A DNA stretch of 64,000 bases. Source: Urechis unicinctus. Its lineage: Eukaryota > Annelida > Polychaeta > Xenopneusta > Urechidae. Below the pieces are notes generated by a model. That model worked only from the letters and a program-made list of their open reading frames with translations. It had not been told where the DNA came from and searched no databases. Below are positions 26,946-42,349 of this stretch, piece by piece; the stretch's first letter is position 1, and each line of letters starts with the position of its first letter. Made by a program: the position numbers and the translations under genes. The stretch lies in NCBI GenBank assembly GCA_034190875.2, contig CM067344.1, forward strand, positions 31,727,082 to 31,791,081, in the 5' to 3' direction.

Positions 26946-26990
26946 CATATTGGCCCCATATGGCAACCGAGCTCATATGGGACCAATATG
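26946..26990. other. 17-bp inverted repeat (hairpin/cruciform)
   Basis: catattggccccatatg at 26,946-26,962 pairs with catatgggaccaatatg at 26,974-26,990, with 16 of 17 positions complementary and an 11-base loop. Each arm is also nearly palindromic. There is no following T-run and no adjacent gene. Confidence 0.75.
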
Positions 26991-28797
26991 AATGAAAAGT
27001 TGGTTGGTGCACTAACGAGGAATGACGACGCGTGGTGGGTATTGTGGAACAATTCACAAAATTGAAGCGTTTTGATTGCCAAGCGTCTCACACAAAACTG
27101 TTTTTAGAGTAGTGAACTGCCCTTTCAGTTCATCAAGACCCATATTTGGCGTAGAGTTACGGCAAGGAATAGGGCTGGGTAACGGTCTAGGTAATGACAG
27201 AAAAATTGTGGTTGCCCCGTGTGTTGGGATAACAGTACAGTTACTGTAATCGTTTCTGGTAAATCACTAGTACGTAATTAATCAAATCATACAAATCATC
27301 TCACCACAAAGAATGACGTGGTCCCGTAACCAATAAATTGGTCATAAATTCGTCACAATGAATCGATGACTTACACACATGGTACGCATTGTTTACTATT
27401 ATAAGGGATCAATCTTACTTCAAATCTGGATTCGGTTAAAAGTTATTAGGTTTAAAGCGATGCTAGGCTTCTACGGCATTTTGCATTAGTTACTGCTACT
27501 AAGAAAACACATTGGCAGCTTAATATAACTTTTATTATCTATTAGGCTTTTACCCGGTACAGTTATTACTTTGGATAACATCTTTAACAATACACACACT
27601 ATTAGAGGTACTTCATAGGATTTACAGCATAAGCATTCCAAGCAAAACAGGTTTCAAGGAACCTTTCACCCTGACAGCTAGTATTGAAAATTACACCAGC
27701 CAATTGTATTCTTCCACTAACGGTTATATATTATTTGGACGCCAGTTTTCCGCTTCCCTGTTAATCGTAATGTCATGATATAATAGTATAATACAACTTA
27801 GATAACCAGTTTCGTATGCTAATTTAGCAAATGGATATCCTTGCCAACGATGATTTGGCAGGGACACTCTGTCTTCCGTCAAATAGCTTTATTGACGCTA
27901 TAATATTTGTTATTCGTCTCAGTGGATGTACTCAATCAGAAACAACTACAGGAACGTGACTTACCTAAAGACAACAAAACATTTTGATCAAGAAGATGGG
28001 GAATTCAATCAATTTTCTTAACATTGCATTAAATTTCTTAGAATGTTGAACGAAACATTCCGACTTTAATTTTAAAAGTCGACCAAACAAATGTCCACGA
28101 TGACAATTTTGACCCACCCCGCCTACGTTAGTACGCTTGGGTTTGTCTTACAGTTTACAATCCCACCCCCGCGCGATAAGGACAGTAACATTTACCATGC
28201 CAGTCATCATGCCAGAGTATGTTATAACTATAACCATTCTTACATTATCAGCCTAGAAAGTACATTGAAGTGAATGGCAAAAACAAATGATTAATCGTGC
28301 GTCCGCGTGTCATGATAGTAGATAGTATGGTCAACGCACGCCTTCCCTGCTGTGTTCAATTTTGTATCAAAGGTACTACCATAATTAATAACACGACGGT
28401 TGACAACTATATATTTTTAAAGAATGTGTACTTCCGTCGCATCAACATAAGACAGTGCAAAATCTTTTTGCCTTAATGTCTACAGAAAAATATGCAAATG
28501 GTCTCTCATATCTACAGTAGCGTTTGTTTGTACCTGCATTTATGGCAAAACTTATTATAAACAAATAAAAATGACTCCAAACTGCTTGTTGTTCATAATG
28601 ATCGCAAAACGCCAATGTTGCATATCATTACACATACCCTTTACCACTCCTTTTGTTAAATGTATGCGTCTTTGGAGGACCGGAATAAATCAGCAAGAAA
28701 GATGCAGAAACGGGAAACATTATCTACGTTATTTGCCAAAGGCAGTACAATGCTATTTTTTGTCATCAATAATGCATCCATCTATATGCAATAATGC
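26991..28797. other. AT-rich DNA, no gene seen
   Basis: Ordinary low-GC sequence with only short frames. No domain, RNA gene or repeat was recognised before the TA array at 28,801. Confidence 0.55.
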
Positions 28798-28798
28798 A

Positions 28799-29125
<327 letters not shown>

Positions 29126-29281
29126 TACTTACTTGTATTCTATATATAATCTTTTCAAGCCAGGTTTTCACCAATATTTGTACCAATGTGTGTGTCCGAG
29201 GATGGTGCAAACCTGAAAGGCAATTCAATGAATGTACATTTGATCGTAACAATAAGATAATATTATATCGACATTACAAGA

Positions 29282-29450
<169 letters not shown>

Positions 29451-29579
29451 CGACGACCATTATGAGCATAAGAATAGCGAGTTCTCCGGAGCATGTTTCT
29501 GCGATGCACTCCTTGTTAGAAAGCTGTTCGGCTCCATGAAGTATAAGCAAGCTTTAATTAGAAAATCCTTTTAGCCTTG

Positions 29580-31980
<2,401 letters not shown>

Positions 31981-32210
31981 TATAATATAATATAATATAA
32001 AATGTATATGAAATGATGCATTATCAATAGATAATTAGTTTCTACCAATAGAACATAGCTCGAGAATTGTCGATTTGTTGATTTTGTTGGCTATTTATAT
32101 ATATATATAAATATGTACATATATGTATTTATATTTATATATACATATGTATATATGTATGTATATATAAATATATTTATATATATATAAATATATGTAT
32201 ATATATAAAA

Positions 32211-32250
<40 letters not shown>

Positions 32251-32352
32251 ATATAATATAAATTGTATATGAAATGATGCATTATCAATAGATAATTAGT
32301 TTCTACCAATAGAACATAGCTCGAGAATTGTCGATTTGTTGATTTTGTTGGC
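31981..32352 (+). repeat. Duplicated 110-bp segment flanking a TA tract
   Basis: The segment at 31,981-32,092, starting in taatataa repeats and reading through atgatgcattatcaatag to gattttgttggct, recurs almost unchanged at 32,243-32,352. A degenerate TA tract of about 150 bp (32,093-32,242) lies between. The two copies are nearly identical, so the duplication is recent. Confidence 0.92.
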
Positions 32353-35300
32353 TGTAAAGATGTTTTGCACCGGACACCAGCAACAGTGCTGCGTATGAAA
32401 GTGTGCTGAGTCGAATATAGTAACGGAAATGTCCCTATTCCCATCGGTTCCTAAGGTGCTGCGAGTCGAGCGATGGCGATAAACTGGTCTTTAGGCGCTG
32501 TTGGCCTTGAGTTTCATCATTGCTGCGACAATTCAATTTCGCTGTGTTATGGGCGTGTCGTTACATTGTTTGTTATCCTCGTGAACATGATTATGGTGCT
32601 CTTGACACATCGGAACGATGTCTTCCACTCGCCGAGGCTCACGATTTAAAACCTTTCTAGCGATCACTATGTTATTGCGGGCTTACCCTTTTCACCATCA
32701 ACATGGGGAACTAATAAATTTGGTTGTAGATGTGGATCGCAATAAAACGTCGGTATCGACTGAATATATTGCCCTGAGGCAGACATTGCGTTGTCTACAG
32801 ACACGAGCTCATCCTGCCGATCGCGATCAATTCTATTTGATGTATCAGCTGAACGGCGATCGATTATGACTGTACCGTATGCATTCCTGTTGACTTGCGT
32901 CACATATGATCTGGATTGCCTGTCCCGAATATTGAACGTTTAAACACAAAAACGTCGGCTCTATCATTAGCGTCAGCACGAAGCCATGCATTATCATCTA
33001 GCAATAATCTAATGCTCTACCGAGGCAGTACTCCATGCGAGCAAAAAAAACTGGTCACCAAGTGTTAAGTTGCTGCTGACAACATATCGCTTGCTTGGCG
33101 ACACTAGTACCATAAGTTGTTGGAATCGGAAATTATTGACTTCATCGACACAGTTCAATCTGCATCCCTAGAGAGGATATCTTAAATGCATTCTCAACAA
33201 TCTATTTGGTAGGCTTATGTAAATCTTATTGTCAAAGGGCTTATATGAAATACATTCCAAATTTCCAGCAATAAGAAATGGCTCTAGCTTTTCGTCAATA
33301 ACGTTTGTGGGATAATTTCGGCCGCACGGAAAGGATATAAAGCATGACATCAATGGTGAGTCAATAAGAATGAGCCGCGCACAATAAACTGTTATACTGC
33401 AGTTATATATAATAAATAGGAGCACTCGATTAAGGACGGTGGCATGGAAACCGAAATCGAGATACCAAACAATGCTGTCATTCAACCTTAGATAATATAG
33501 AATTTCAGCAGTACAAATCCATATTCCAATAGTATAAAGCCATCTTCCCTATTCATTATTCACATAGACAACATGTATGGACACCAACAGGATGATGAAA
33601 GGGTAGAGGAAAGACCTCGCTATTGCTCACAAATGATATATGTGCACAGACAGTGTTGTTATCTCAATGCTTAATTCGTTTTGTAAATGACAGCTTCCTA
33701 AGAATGTTTTCAGTTCTTGCAATATAACAATGAACGAACGCCAAAACGTTCAGCTCTCGGTATTTGCCTCTAGTCAATGCATCCCGGATTAATTGCTGTT
33801 CAGATAAAATATACCTGACACAATGGATGGCCATATTTGCAAGATAATCACAAGAGACATATCATGACCTCATTTTGCGTCTTAAGCGTGGTATGCTTGT
33901 GTTTGAAGTAAATAAAGAATCACGGCTAACTATGGTACAACTTAATCGTATAATCGGGCGTCTGTATGAAAATCGTATGCAGGTGTTCAAGATATCCAAT
34001 AGATTGCATAGTATCAGCGATGACTTCCTAGTGCTAGCTTTGTTACCCTGTGGCGTAAGACTTCGGAGACATTTTATTGCTCAATAAAACCTTACCCCAG
34101 CTGTGTTAACGTGAAACATCTAACAATTGGTGGTTTTCAAAGTTTCAAAACAACTAATTGTATGTTCTAGGATGCAAATTTAACCGATTGTGTATACCCT
34201 ACTGGCTGGTTTTATATTCGATTCACACCTTGTTACATAGATGCATGAGCGCATTAAGACCATCATTCCTATATAGCCGGTTTCTATAACAAAATGACCA
34301 AATACCACATGTTGATTGGGAATTTAATTATATTGCATTACTTATAGGCATATATAATTGATAACAAAATTATGTTTGATTGTTCAGGATTCTCGATATT
34401 TTCGTTAGGCGAGGTATTAGACATTGTATAAGTATAATCATTACAAGAAAAGCCAATGTACGATGATCCAATATTTAACTAATGTATCACTGAAGTAGTC
34501 GCTTTGATGTAAATTTGGTTATTTTGTCTTATGCACTCACTGTGCGCTAAGCTTATGCTGCTTGAAATGCATGACAAGTTTGTTCTGCTCTATAGAAACT
34601 GACACAATTAATCACTGTTGCCTTTTCATTTCTTTCATGCATAATTGCGTCCTGAGAAACATTTTGTAACATCATTTCCAGAAGTTGTGGTTTCCACATC
34701 TGCTACAGAGCGTTTATTGTTTAATCTATTTCGACATGCATACAAATGTGATATTCTTTATATTGATCAGCAAAGTGCGATAAGACAGTAGACACAACGA
34801 TTTATTTTAGATAAGCAACGCATACACAGGGAAAATTATTAACCGAGAGTCCAAATGCAGCAGAATATTTAACATTCTATAGTTTATTAAGAAATCATTC
34901 ATTCATCATGCCAGTGTATCTCTCATCAACATTACGTATGCCGCACGCTTGAATGCATACCACGCACCGATGAAAAGATGCAACGTATCATGCGCATTAA
35001 CTTAAACTATTATATTACCTTACGATTGTGCAGTGTACTATGTTATAACTGAACTTACTGTGCCTCAAAATATTGGTGTTCTTAGCAAAAACGGTAACGA
35101 CGTTTTTTAAACAGCGCTTTAGCTAACCTCATTGAAGTTCTAAAAATGAAATAGGATTAGTGATTTATGTAATGCAATTTTTAAGGGCTACGCAACTACA
35201 CCCTGCAATAAATTGACAACCTGTCAGGATTTTGTGGGTAGACCATAACACTCGTTTTTGCACAAACCTCTGTATAAAGTGTTAACCAATATATGCTGAT

Positions 35301-35480
35301 TCTCGACAGGCTACCACAATTGTGTCGTATCGTGATCTCTGGTGTTGAGCTGCAAACGATACACACTTGTAATAATGACGACTCGAACTCTAGGTGTAGG
35401 GTTTGTGCAAACTTGAACTTTATTTTGCTTACTTCAATTTCGAATTGTCGATGTAACTTAGACTAAACTTACGAGAGAGA
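32353..35480. other. Mixed-composition DNA, no gene recognised
   Basis: 32,340-33,050 is visibly richer in GC than the rest and has overlapping open frames on both strands at 32,618-32,903. Neither shows a family I recognise or a clear splice context. The remainder is AT-rich with short frames, such as 33,875-34,087 on the plus strand. Confidence 0.5.
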
Positions 35481-35720
35481 GATGTGTTGAGCTCGGAGGC
35501 CAGAAAAGAACTCATATTAAAATGTAAAGGGCTTCCCTCAACGACTTAGGCACGAAATCCCAATTCTTATGGGACGTGCAGGTGCCAAGACAGTGATGGC
35601 TGGCACCTTCGGGCGTTGCCTGGATGTGATGGTCATGTGGCTCTGGAATATGGGGTATGTATGAGGAGAGGGGAGAAGTGGCAGGTGACATGTAGGTCAC
35701 TTTGGGGTTTATAATTAATA
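35480..35720. other. GC-richer island, unidentified
   Basis: About 240 bp with markedly higher GC than its flanks. A minus-strand frame of 62 codons crosses most of it (35,512-35,700) and contains PEGASHHCLGTCTSHKNWD. I do not recognise it. It could be a repeat fragment or a single exon; no good splice sites are evident. Confidence 0.35.
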
Positions 35721-35940
35721 GAAGCTGTAGGGGGCTACTCCATCAACTGATGACTGAGAGGGCACGTTATGAAGGTTTGTTATCAATGTGGCACTCAACA
35801 ATTGCTACAGCAGAAAAGCCTCAGTACATTAATGAATTGCACAGAAGATGAAACCAGATAAAATGTGTTTGTCTGATAACTAAATACAACATATAGGATG
35901 CCATCAATATGATTTAGAATTATATCGATACCTTTGCCAT

Positions 35941-35953
35941 CCCCCCCCCCCCC
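35941..35953 (+). repeat. Poly(C) run
   Basis: Thirteen consecutive C residues, the second such run in the window. Isolated in AT-rich sequence. Confidence 0.95.
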
Positions 35954-35954
35954 A

Positions 35955-38900
35955 ACGCAAGTGTGATAATTATAACCAACGTCTACGTTTCATCCGTCTA
36001 CTAATGTAACACCTTGTATATTTTCATTTATTTATTAGACAATCTGTTATTCACACATATTTCAAAATCTGATTCCACCGAATCTGTCATGCAAATCCGA
36101 ACTTGATCTTACGGTAGCTGACTCGGATGGTCTATCTAGCATTTTTCTGTTACAAGGGTTTTATTAAGGTAGCAGGTGTGTCTGTGTACACCACCATCAT
36201 AAAGCATCTGAAAGCATATTTCACGCGTAACCATCCACTCTCATTGATATGTGACCCTTCTTAATCACCACCATAGGGGTCTGATGGCACAAACCCACCG
36301 TCACATCTGTGGCAAATGATACCTCTACACGACTCTCTAATCCCGCTTCCACCCGTTTCAAAGTTTCTGTAGCAGTAGACAATTCATGCTCCCAATCCAA
36401 TAAACGATTTATCCCTCGTCTTTATATAATATTTCCTGAAATGGCTTTTCATAAATGCCACAGCTTTACTTCAAACCACTTTCTAATACTGCACAAAGTA
36501 GCACGTGTATAGCGGTTTCCTTCGATCAAATTCAATGTGATTCACAACTTTGTATCGCTCGTCAATCTGAGTTTGCTCTCCTCAGTGACGCGTTCGGTTG
36601 TTGTTTCCCATCCATCGTCAATGATCAACTTAGACCACCATATCGTGTGTATATACATATAACTCCTAACATGTTTACCGACTGTTGCAAATGAATAGAA
36701 GGGCTTTATTGTAGTCAAAAAGGTCAGCAAAATGATTTTGTATCATCTGAGGAGATTGGGACATCTACCCACACTAGAGTTGCAAATGAAATAAGCTTTA
36801 TTCACTAAATGAGAATTTAAGATACTCATTGTATTACTTATTGTCGATGACGTATCGTAGAACCTCAAACGATTTCTAAAACGCGTCGTTTACGACGTTG
36901 AATTATAAGCCGCGTCAAGTTATGCTGGTTTGCATGGCATACAATAGCGATGCCATTAACGACTCTCATCATTGCTACCAATTAAGTGTCACAAATTATT
37001 TCCTGTCAATTATCTAAAAACAAACCTGTAGCTGCAACAAAGAGTATTAAGAAGTCGATTCTACTATGTTGCATTATGTTTTGCAATATTATTATCATAA
37101 CGAATCTTAAGTATACCTGTCATAAAAGTTTAAATGTTCGACCTGATTGTGGGGAACTTCGAGCTCTTTAGATTAACTTCAGTTGCCTTCTCTCTGTTGG
37201 ACATCTGCTATATCAGTAAATAAACGTGGTCTTGGTCAGCCTTTATTACAAACCGTATGGAAATTTTTCTTCACAGAAATATCCACACACTTAACTCAAC
37301 GTATATGAAGAAGATAAAACTGTAGGTTTCAATATCAGTATGCAGTGCATAAGGAAGCTCTGTTCATATTGCCAGTATTTGAACTTAATTCACGCGTTTG
37401 CATTGTATCGTATTCATTATATCATGGTACGATATGTATCCGATAGCAGGTCAGAGACAATAACTATACGAATTGTTATGTTTGGATACAAATTATGGTT
37501 GTGACTTAATTGTGTCAAGCATATAGCTCTTACCCGAATTTATGACTATATAAAACTATGAGTCATAAATTTATGTTGCCCTTATCAGCATTTAAATTTT
37601 CGTTATTAATTTTCATAGATTGAGTTGATAATCAAATCAGCCATGTAGTCCACTAAATGAATATTCATTTGCTACGATATGCATGCAGGCAAAACCTCAT
37701 TTGTGAGAAAAACCCCTTTTATTGCATTTCCAAAATAGACAAACTGATGCAATAAATATCAGTCACAGTACTGCTTATCTGAGTAATTTGAAATGTTAAT
37801 GGCTCCGCGTAGGTTCGTTATCCCGTCTCTTAGGCGAAATGATCACAGCGCTGCTCGTTACATGTAACACACCTCTGGGCGGAACATTGGCCACTGATGT
37901 CGTTACTATCGTAAGCCAGCCAAATACTGATGAAACGATTATGGTTTGCGTGTCTGTATCGGAGTGTATATGTAAGTGTGTGTGTATGTCTGTGTACGTG
38001 TTCTGTGGGATTATTTTGTATAAACTACCGCATAAGCTACACCAATCATGTGGCTCGTACTCCACATGTATTGTCAGTTTACCAATCATTTGCCACTTCT
38101 TGGGTCGTAGTTACTAGATATAGCATATGGTACACCGACTGATTTTTATGTATATTACCAATAAGCTATATCACGCTGCAGAGCAATCTAAGAATAGCTT
38201 GCCTGTAATCAATAACAGAGACATACTGTCGGAGGGATACAACACATAAACCACAGATTTCATTTTAGACTCTACTCAAACTCACCCTACCCTACAGAAC
38301 ATTACGACTAAGCCAATGTAAACGCGCGTATCATCAAGAGCTACGGAACATCCCGGTATTTTGGCCTAGCATGGAACTATTTTACCATATAAGGATAATA
38401 GGATAGTCAACAGAACGTTAATCACGTTTAATCCCTCTCGTCAGCTCCGTATTTTACCTGAATATATTTCGTTCTTCCGTATATCCTATTTAGTCTTCAC
38501 CAAACTTTCTTATGGCTCATTATAACAACTAATATGAAACCTGTATCACCAGAAGTACTTATAATGTGTTCTGCCTCACATGGATTCACCTCCGTAAATC
38601 CGATCAACCTGTATAAGACGTGTTGCTTCCAATTTGACACCGACCATGTCTACCGGCTATGACTTTGCAACCGTTTTGTTTCGATGGTGCGCTACGTCAT
38701 TACTGCTGATACTCTTTACTTGAATCATTTGTTCATCATAGAGATACGAGGTGCCTGGGTTCAGATATTACACATGTATCATGATCAAACCGTGTTCTAC
38801 TAAAGCACAATGTACATGAAAGCAATTCTACAGCAATAAAATTATTGAGTCGTAATCACATATAATTCTGCGGAACTATTGTATTGTAGGTATCAGTTAT

Positions 38901-39640
38901 TTAAACTTTTCTCGATATCTAGCAACTGCCAAGTGTCTCTAGCGAATGCAAAAGGGTCAAGGTTGAGTCAGTTTGGTTGTTTGGCAGCGAATAATTAACA
39001 TTCACACGAAATGCGATTCCTGAATTCTGAGCTGTAATCAATTATGAGGAATATTAATGTTACTTTATGGATGCATCACTCTTTGAAAGGAATATTAATG
39101 CTCTGTCGTGTATCACTGTGAGGTTTGTCTTTCAGTCCAACCAAAAAGCTGTTAATGCATATATTATAACACTTCGATGGTGTTGTCTCGGTAAGCAGTG
39201 CAGACCACATCATTAAATTCTTACTCCAATATGGGTGATTTTTTTACCCGATGATCAGATACGAGTGTATCTCTAACCAGAAAAAAAAGTCTTTTCAGAC
39301 AGATCTTCTCTCTCTGTTGCCTATGAACATTAATTAGTAGGCACCCGATGCTTGGTACCTTTACTTATATAATTCCAAAATCATATGATACCTGAAAATA
39401 CAGCTGCCAAGCTTGTAAAGCTGTACAGCAAGCGCCCCGTTATCATGTGCGCTAGGTAGCCGACAAACGAGTTGAATGGTGTGTACATTTCAGACGGCGT
39501 CACTGTATATCAAACATTTTGCCGAGTTCTGACTGATATGAATCGGTAAGCATGGTAGAGATATTAAAATACATGCTTGATTGAAATTTGGTTAATGTAT
39601 CAGGTCAGCGGCAGTTGCTGATGCTAGGTCTATTTTCGTT
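35955..39640. other. AT-rich DNA, no gene recognised
   Basis: 36,170-36,680 is skewed to C over G on the plus strand and has two overlapping frames (36,309-36,512 and 36,455-36,694) that I do not recognise. 37,796-38,117 is somewhat GC-richer with a short TG-rich tract. Nothing else is identifiable. Confidence 0.5.
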
Positions 39641-39649
39641 CATCGACCA

Positions 39650-40060
39650 TTTGCTGCACGTCCTGTCGTGTCGCTGTTCGGTTGATGTTGTTTAACCAGT
39701 AGGTATCCCTCTCTGGTCCATGTGTTCTTGATATTTCCCTCTTCTAGCAACATTCGACATCGCTAGGCTAGTTCTTACCTCGTCTTGGTCAAAATGTCGT
39801 TAATAAATATATCTATCCCTTTAAAGTCTGTGCCTGCTTTCCAACATTTACACATTTTTTGAAAAAAATTGGTTGTGGTCTTCTTCGTCGTTCATAATGC
39901 CCTTCATTCAGTCCCATCCTTTCCTATTTTCGAATTCGATATTTGATTCCTCTTTGAAATCATCGCTTGAAGAATTCCAGTTTTTTTCCCGTTGTAATCG
40001 ACCTTCCTCTAGGCATCCTACATTTTCTTCAGATAAACCTTGTGATATTTATATCAATAT
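39650..40060 (-). pseudogene. Degenerate LINE ORF1 relic (RNA-binding C-terminal domain)
   Basis: Read on the minus strand, 39,840-39,690 gives FKGIDIFINDILTKTR, a stop, ELA, a stop, then CRMLLEEGNIKNTWTREG and YLLVKQ. This follows the pattern of the C-terminal domain of non-LTR retroposon ORF1 proteins (and the related baculovirus FP-like fold): I.E.LT..R..L...AR.LK..GKI..TWT.DG.I.VK. The spacing of FIN.xLT, the CR.L block and TWTREG is right for the family. Two stops interrupt it, and further frames upstream (39,900-40,060) look like decayed coding sequence. No reverse transcriptase relic was found next to it, so this is a fragment. In life such proteins coat LINE RNA; this copy cannot. Confidence 0.55.
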
Positions 40061-40074
40061 GGTGTAAGGGGCTT

Positions 40075-41165
40075 AAGCTTTTTCTTCTTTGGGAGTTTGA
40101 CAGTTTAATCGAGCAGGTTTGGTTCTGACCTATGCCGTTATGATGTGATTGGTCCAATATAATAGCCTTGTTAGTTGTTATTAACTTTGCGGTTATCATT
40201 ATGATAGGCCAGGAATGCTGATCTTTTTTCAGTATGTCCGTATTATGTACTCAAATGACAGTATCGGACAATTCTCTTAATATGGTGATTAGCAGCACTG
40301 ATTCGTTGCAGAAAAGTGACGCTGTGATTAAGTTTTATTGCTGCGATCATTGAACTAATATCCCTGTCGACTATGGCGTCACCGTGAATGTTGCGCATTG
40401 AATTTTGCCAACAGATGCCAAATAGGGGTGCTATACATTATCTCGCTGCTCAGAACAACACGAAGCAGAGATTCGCTCTTGATATTTACTCAGGCAAATC
40501 ACACGATTCGGGTTTGTTTATAGAGCCCACCTTGATTGTGTTCCTTTCAGGCTTATCAAATGAATGGGCTATAAGCATTCACATTTAGCGGCAATATTTC
40601 TCCATGGATGGAAAGAACACAGGTCATTCGTCCAATATATATTGCGATGTGTGGTATTCAAAAAGGTCTTCTGAAGTGGGATTCATCGATGCGAACGATC
40701 CATCATATTATAGGGAATCATTGGCACGCGTAAATACAGCCCAATATATGATGTTTCACTAACTCACCCTATACAAGCCATAAATGGTCACTGGCTATAG
40801 AGACGGGTTATGTTTGCGTGTGCAGCGGTACGTTTCAGTGGTGGCATATAGTGTGCAGCCAATTACATTTGTATCAATAAATGACAGTTAGAGTCATTGA
40901 TCTTTACCGATGAATGAATCCTGAAGCATTGTATCAGTGTCATAAGGACCAGTTGTTGTTACCAAATCTAATAACTTAGTCGTATGAATGCTGGCTGGTA
41001 TTTCATCAAAAGTGTAAGATCGTAGTATGTTTGCAACTACTATAAACATTTTAGGGTGCATTGTAAGCAAATATATGTTACAAAATGTCCACTTTGGTTC
41101 ACATTGGAGCTTAAAACATTTGTTATGCGTGGCTTGAATGGCTATTTTGTTTCGCCAAATACAGA
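40075..41165. other. AT-rich DNA, no gene seen
   Basis: Only short frames and no recognised repeat, up to the weak copy D match. Confidence 0.5.
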
Positions 41166-41530
41166 CGAGGAAAAAGTTGGACTACTTATATTTTGATTTA
41201 ATCTAATATAAACATCTACACACAGAGCGTTTAGGCATTCATAGGCCACATGATGATGGCTAGTGGGTATTATCTCAGAGCTCCTCCCCAATTGGGGTAT
41301 TAATTGTATGGCCATTGGTAACTATAGAAAATTTACAATCATATAGTTCTTCAGATTCTGCTCATTGATTGCTATCATAAGAAGCTCAGGTGAAATCCAA
41401 AGCAGGCTTCATATTGTAACAACACACCTGTGTTCACTCCTGTGGTCTCTTCAATTGCGGAATGTGAAAGAGATTCATGCAGTTTGACTTGTGGAATGAA
41501 AAAAATTATTCGATGATATTTGAACATCAA
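41165..41530 (+). repeat. Possible diverged fourth copy of the large repeat, copy D
   Basis: Short matching islands occur in the same order as copy A 6,886-7,290: a shared acttatatt stretch, gagctcct, tttacaatcatat followed by gttct, attgtaacaaca, gcagttt, and gatgatattt. Spacing is roughly preserved but identity between the islands is low. If real, this copy is older than A, B and C and covers a part of the unit (6.9-7.2 kb of A) that B lacks. Collinear chance matches in AT-rich DNA remain possible. Confidence 0.4.
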
Positions 41531-42021
41531 TATGATAAACTGAATGTTCTCTTATTTGTTTGGCGATTACAATGCTATCCCATCCACTCTAGCCTGATAT
41601 AAGGCATTCCAGTCTAAAATATCAAGTCAGAATCTTATTTAAGTACAAATTATGCCGTGTATTTATTAAACATGCATTTCGCGGCCATCACTGGTGCAGA
41701 GAATGTTTGTTTCTAATTCAAAAAATAATTTACCCCTTCTGTCAATAACAACGTATTTGTGCAAAAACAAACGAGAGAAAGATTTTCTAATTCAAACTTG
41801 TAGAAATGATTCGTGAGTAATAATATTAACTCCTCCTTGAATAATTAAATTTTCCAAACTCTAGCTCCTAAAATTTTTTGAAACTGTTTGACGTGCGGCT
41901 ACCTACTATCAGGCGACATTTTGAGGCAACAAAGATCAACCAACAGCCACAAAAAACCTTCATGGCATCAATGCGGATGGTTGACAATCTGCTTTCACAT
42001 TTATTTTCCAGCCGTTAAATA

Positions 42022-42349
<328 letters not shown>

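Noticed and set aside
32618-32903. Overlapping 80-codon frames on both strands in a GC-richer patch
   Set aside because: GC-rich sequence lowers stop frequency on both strands at once. No domain or splice signals were recognised on either.
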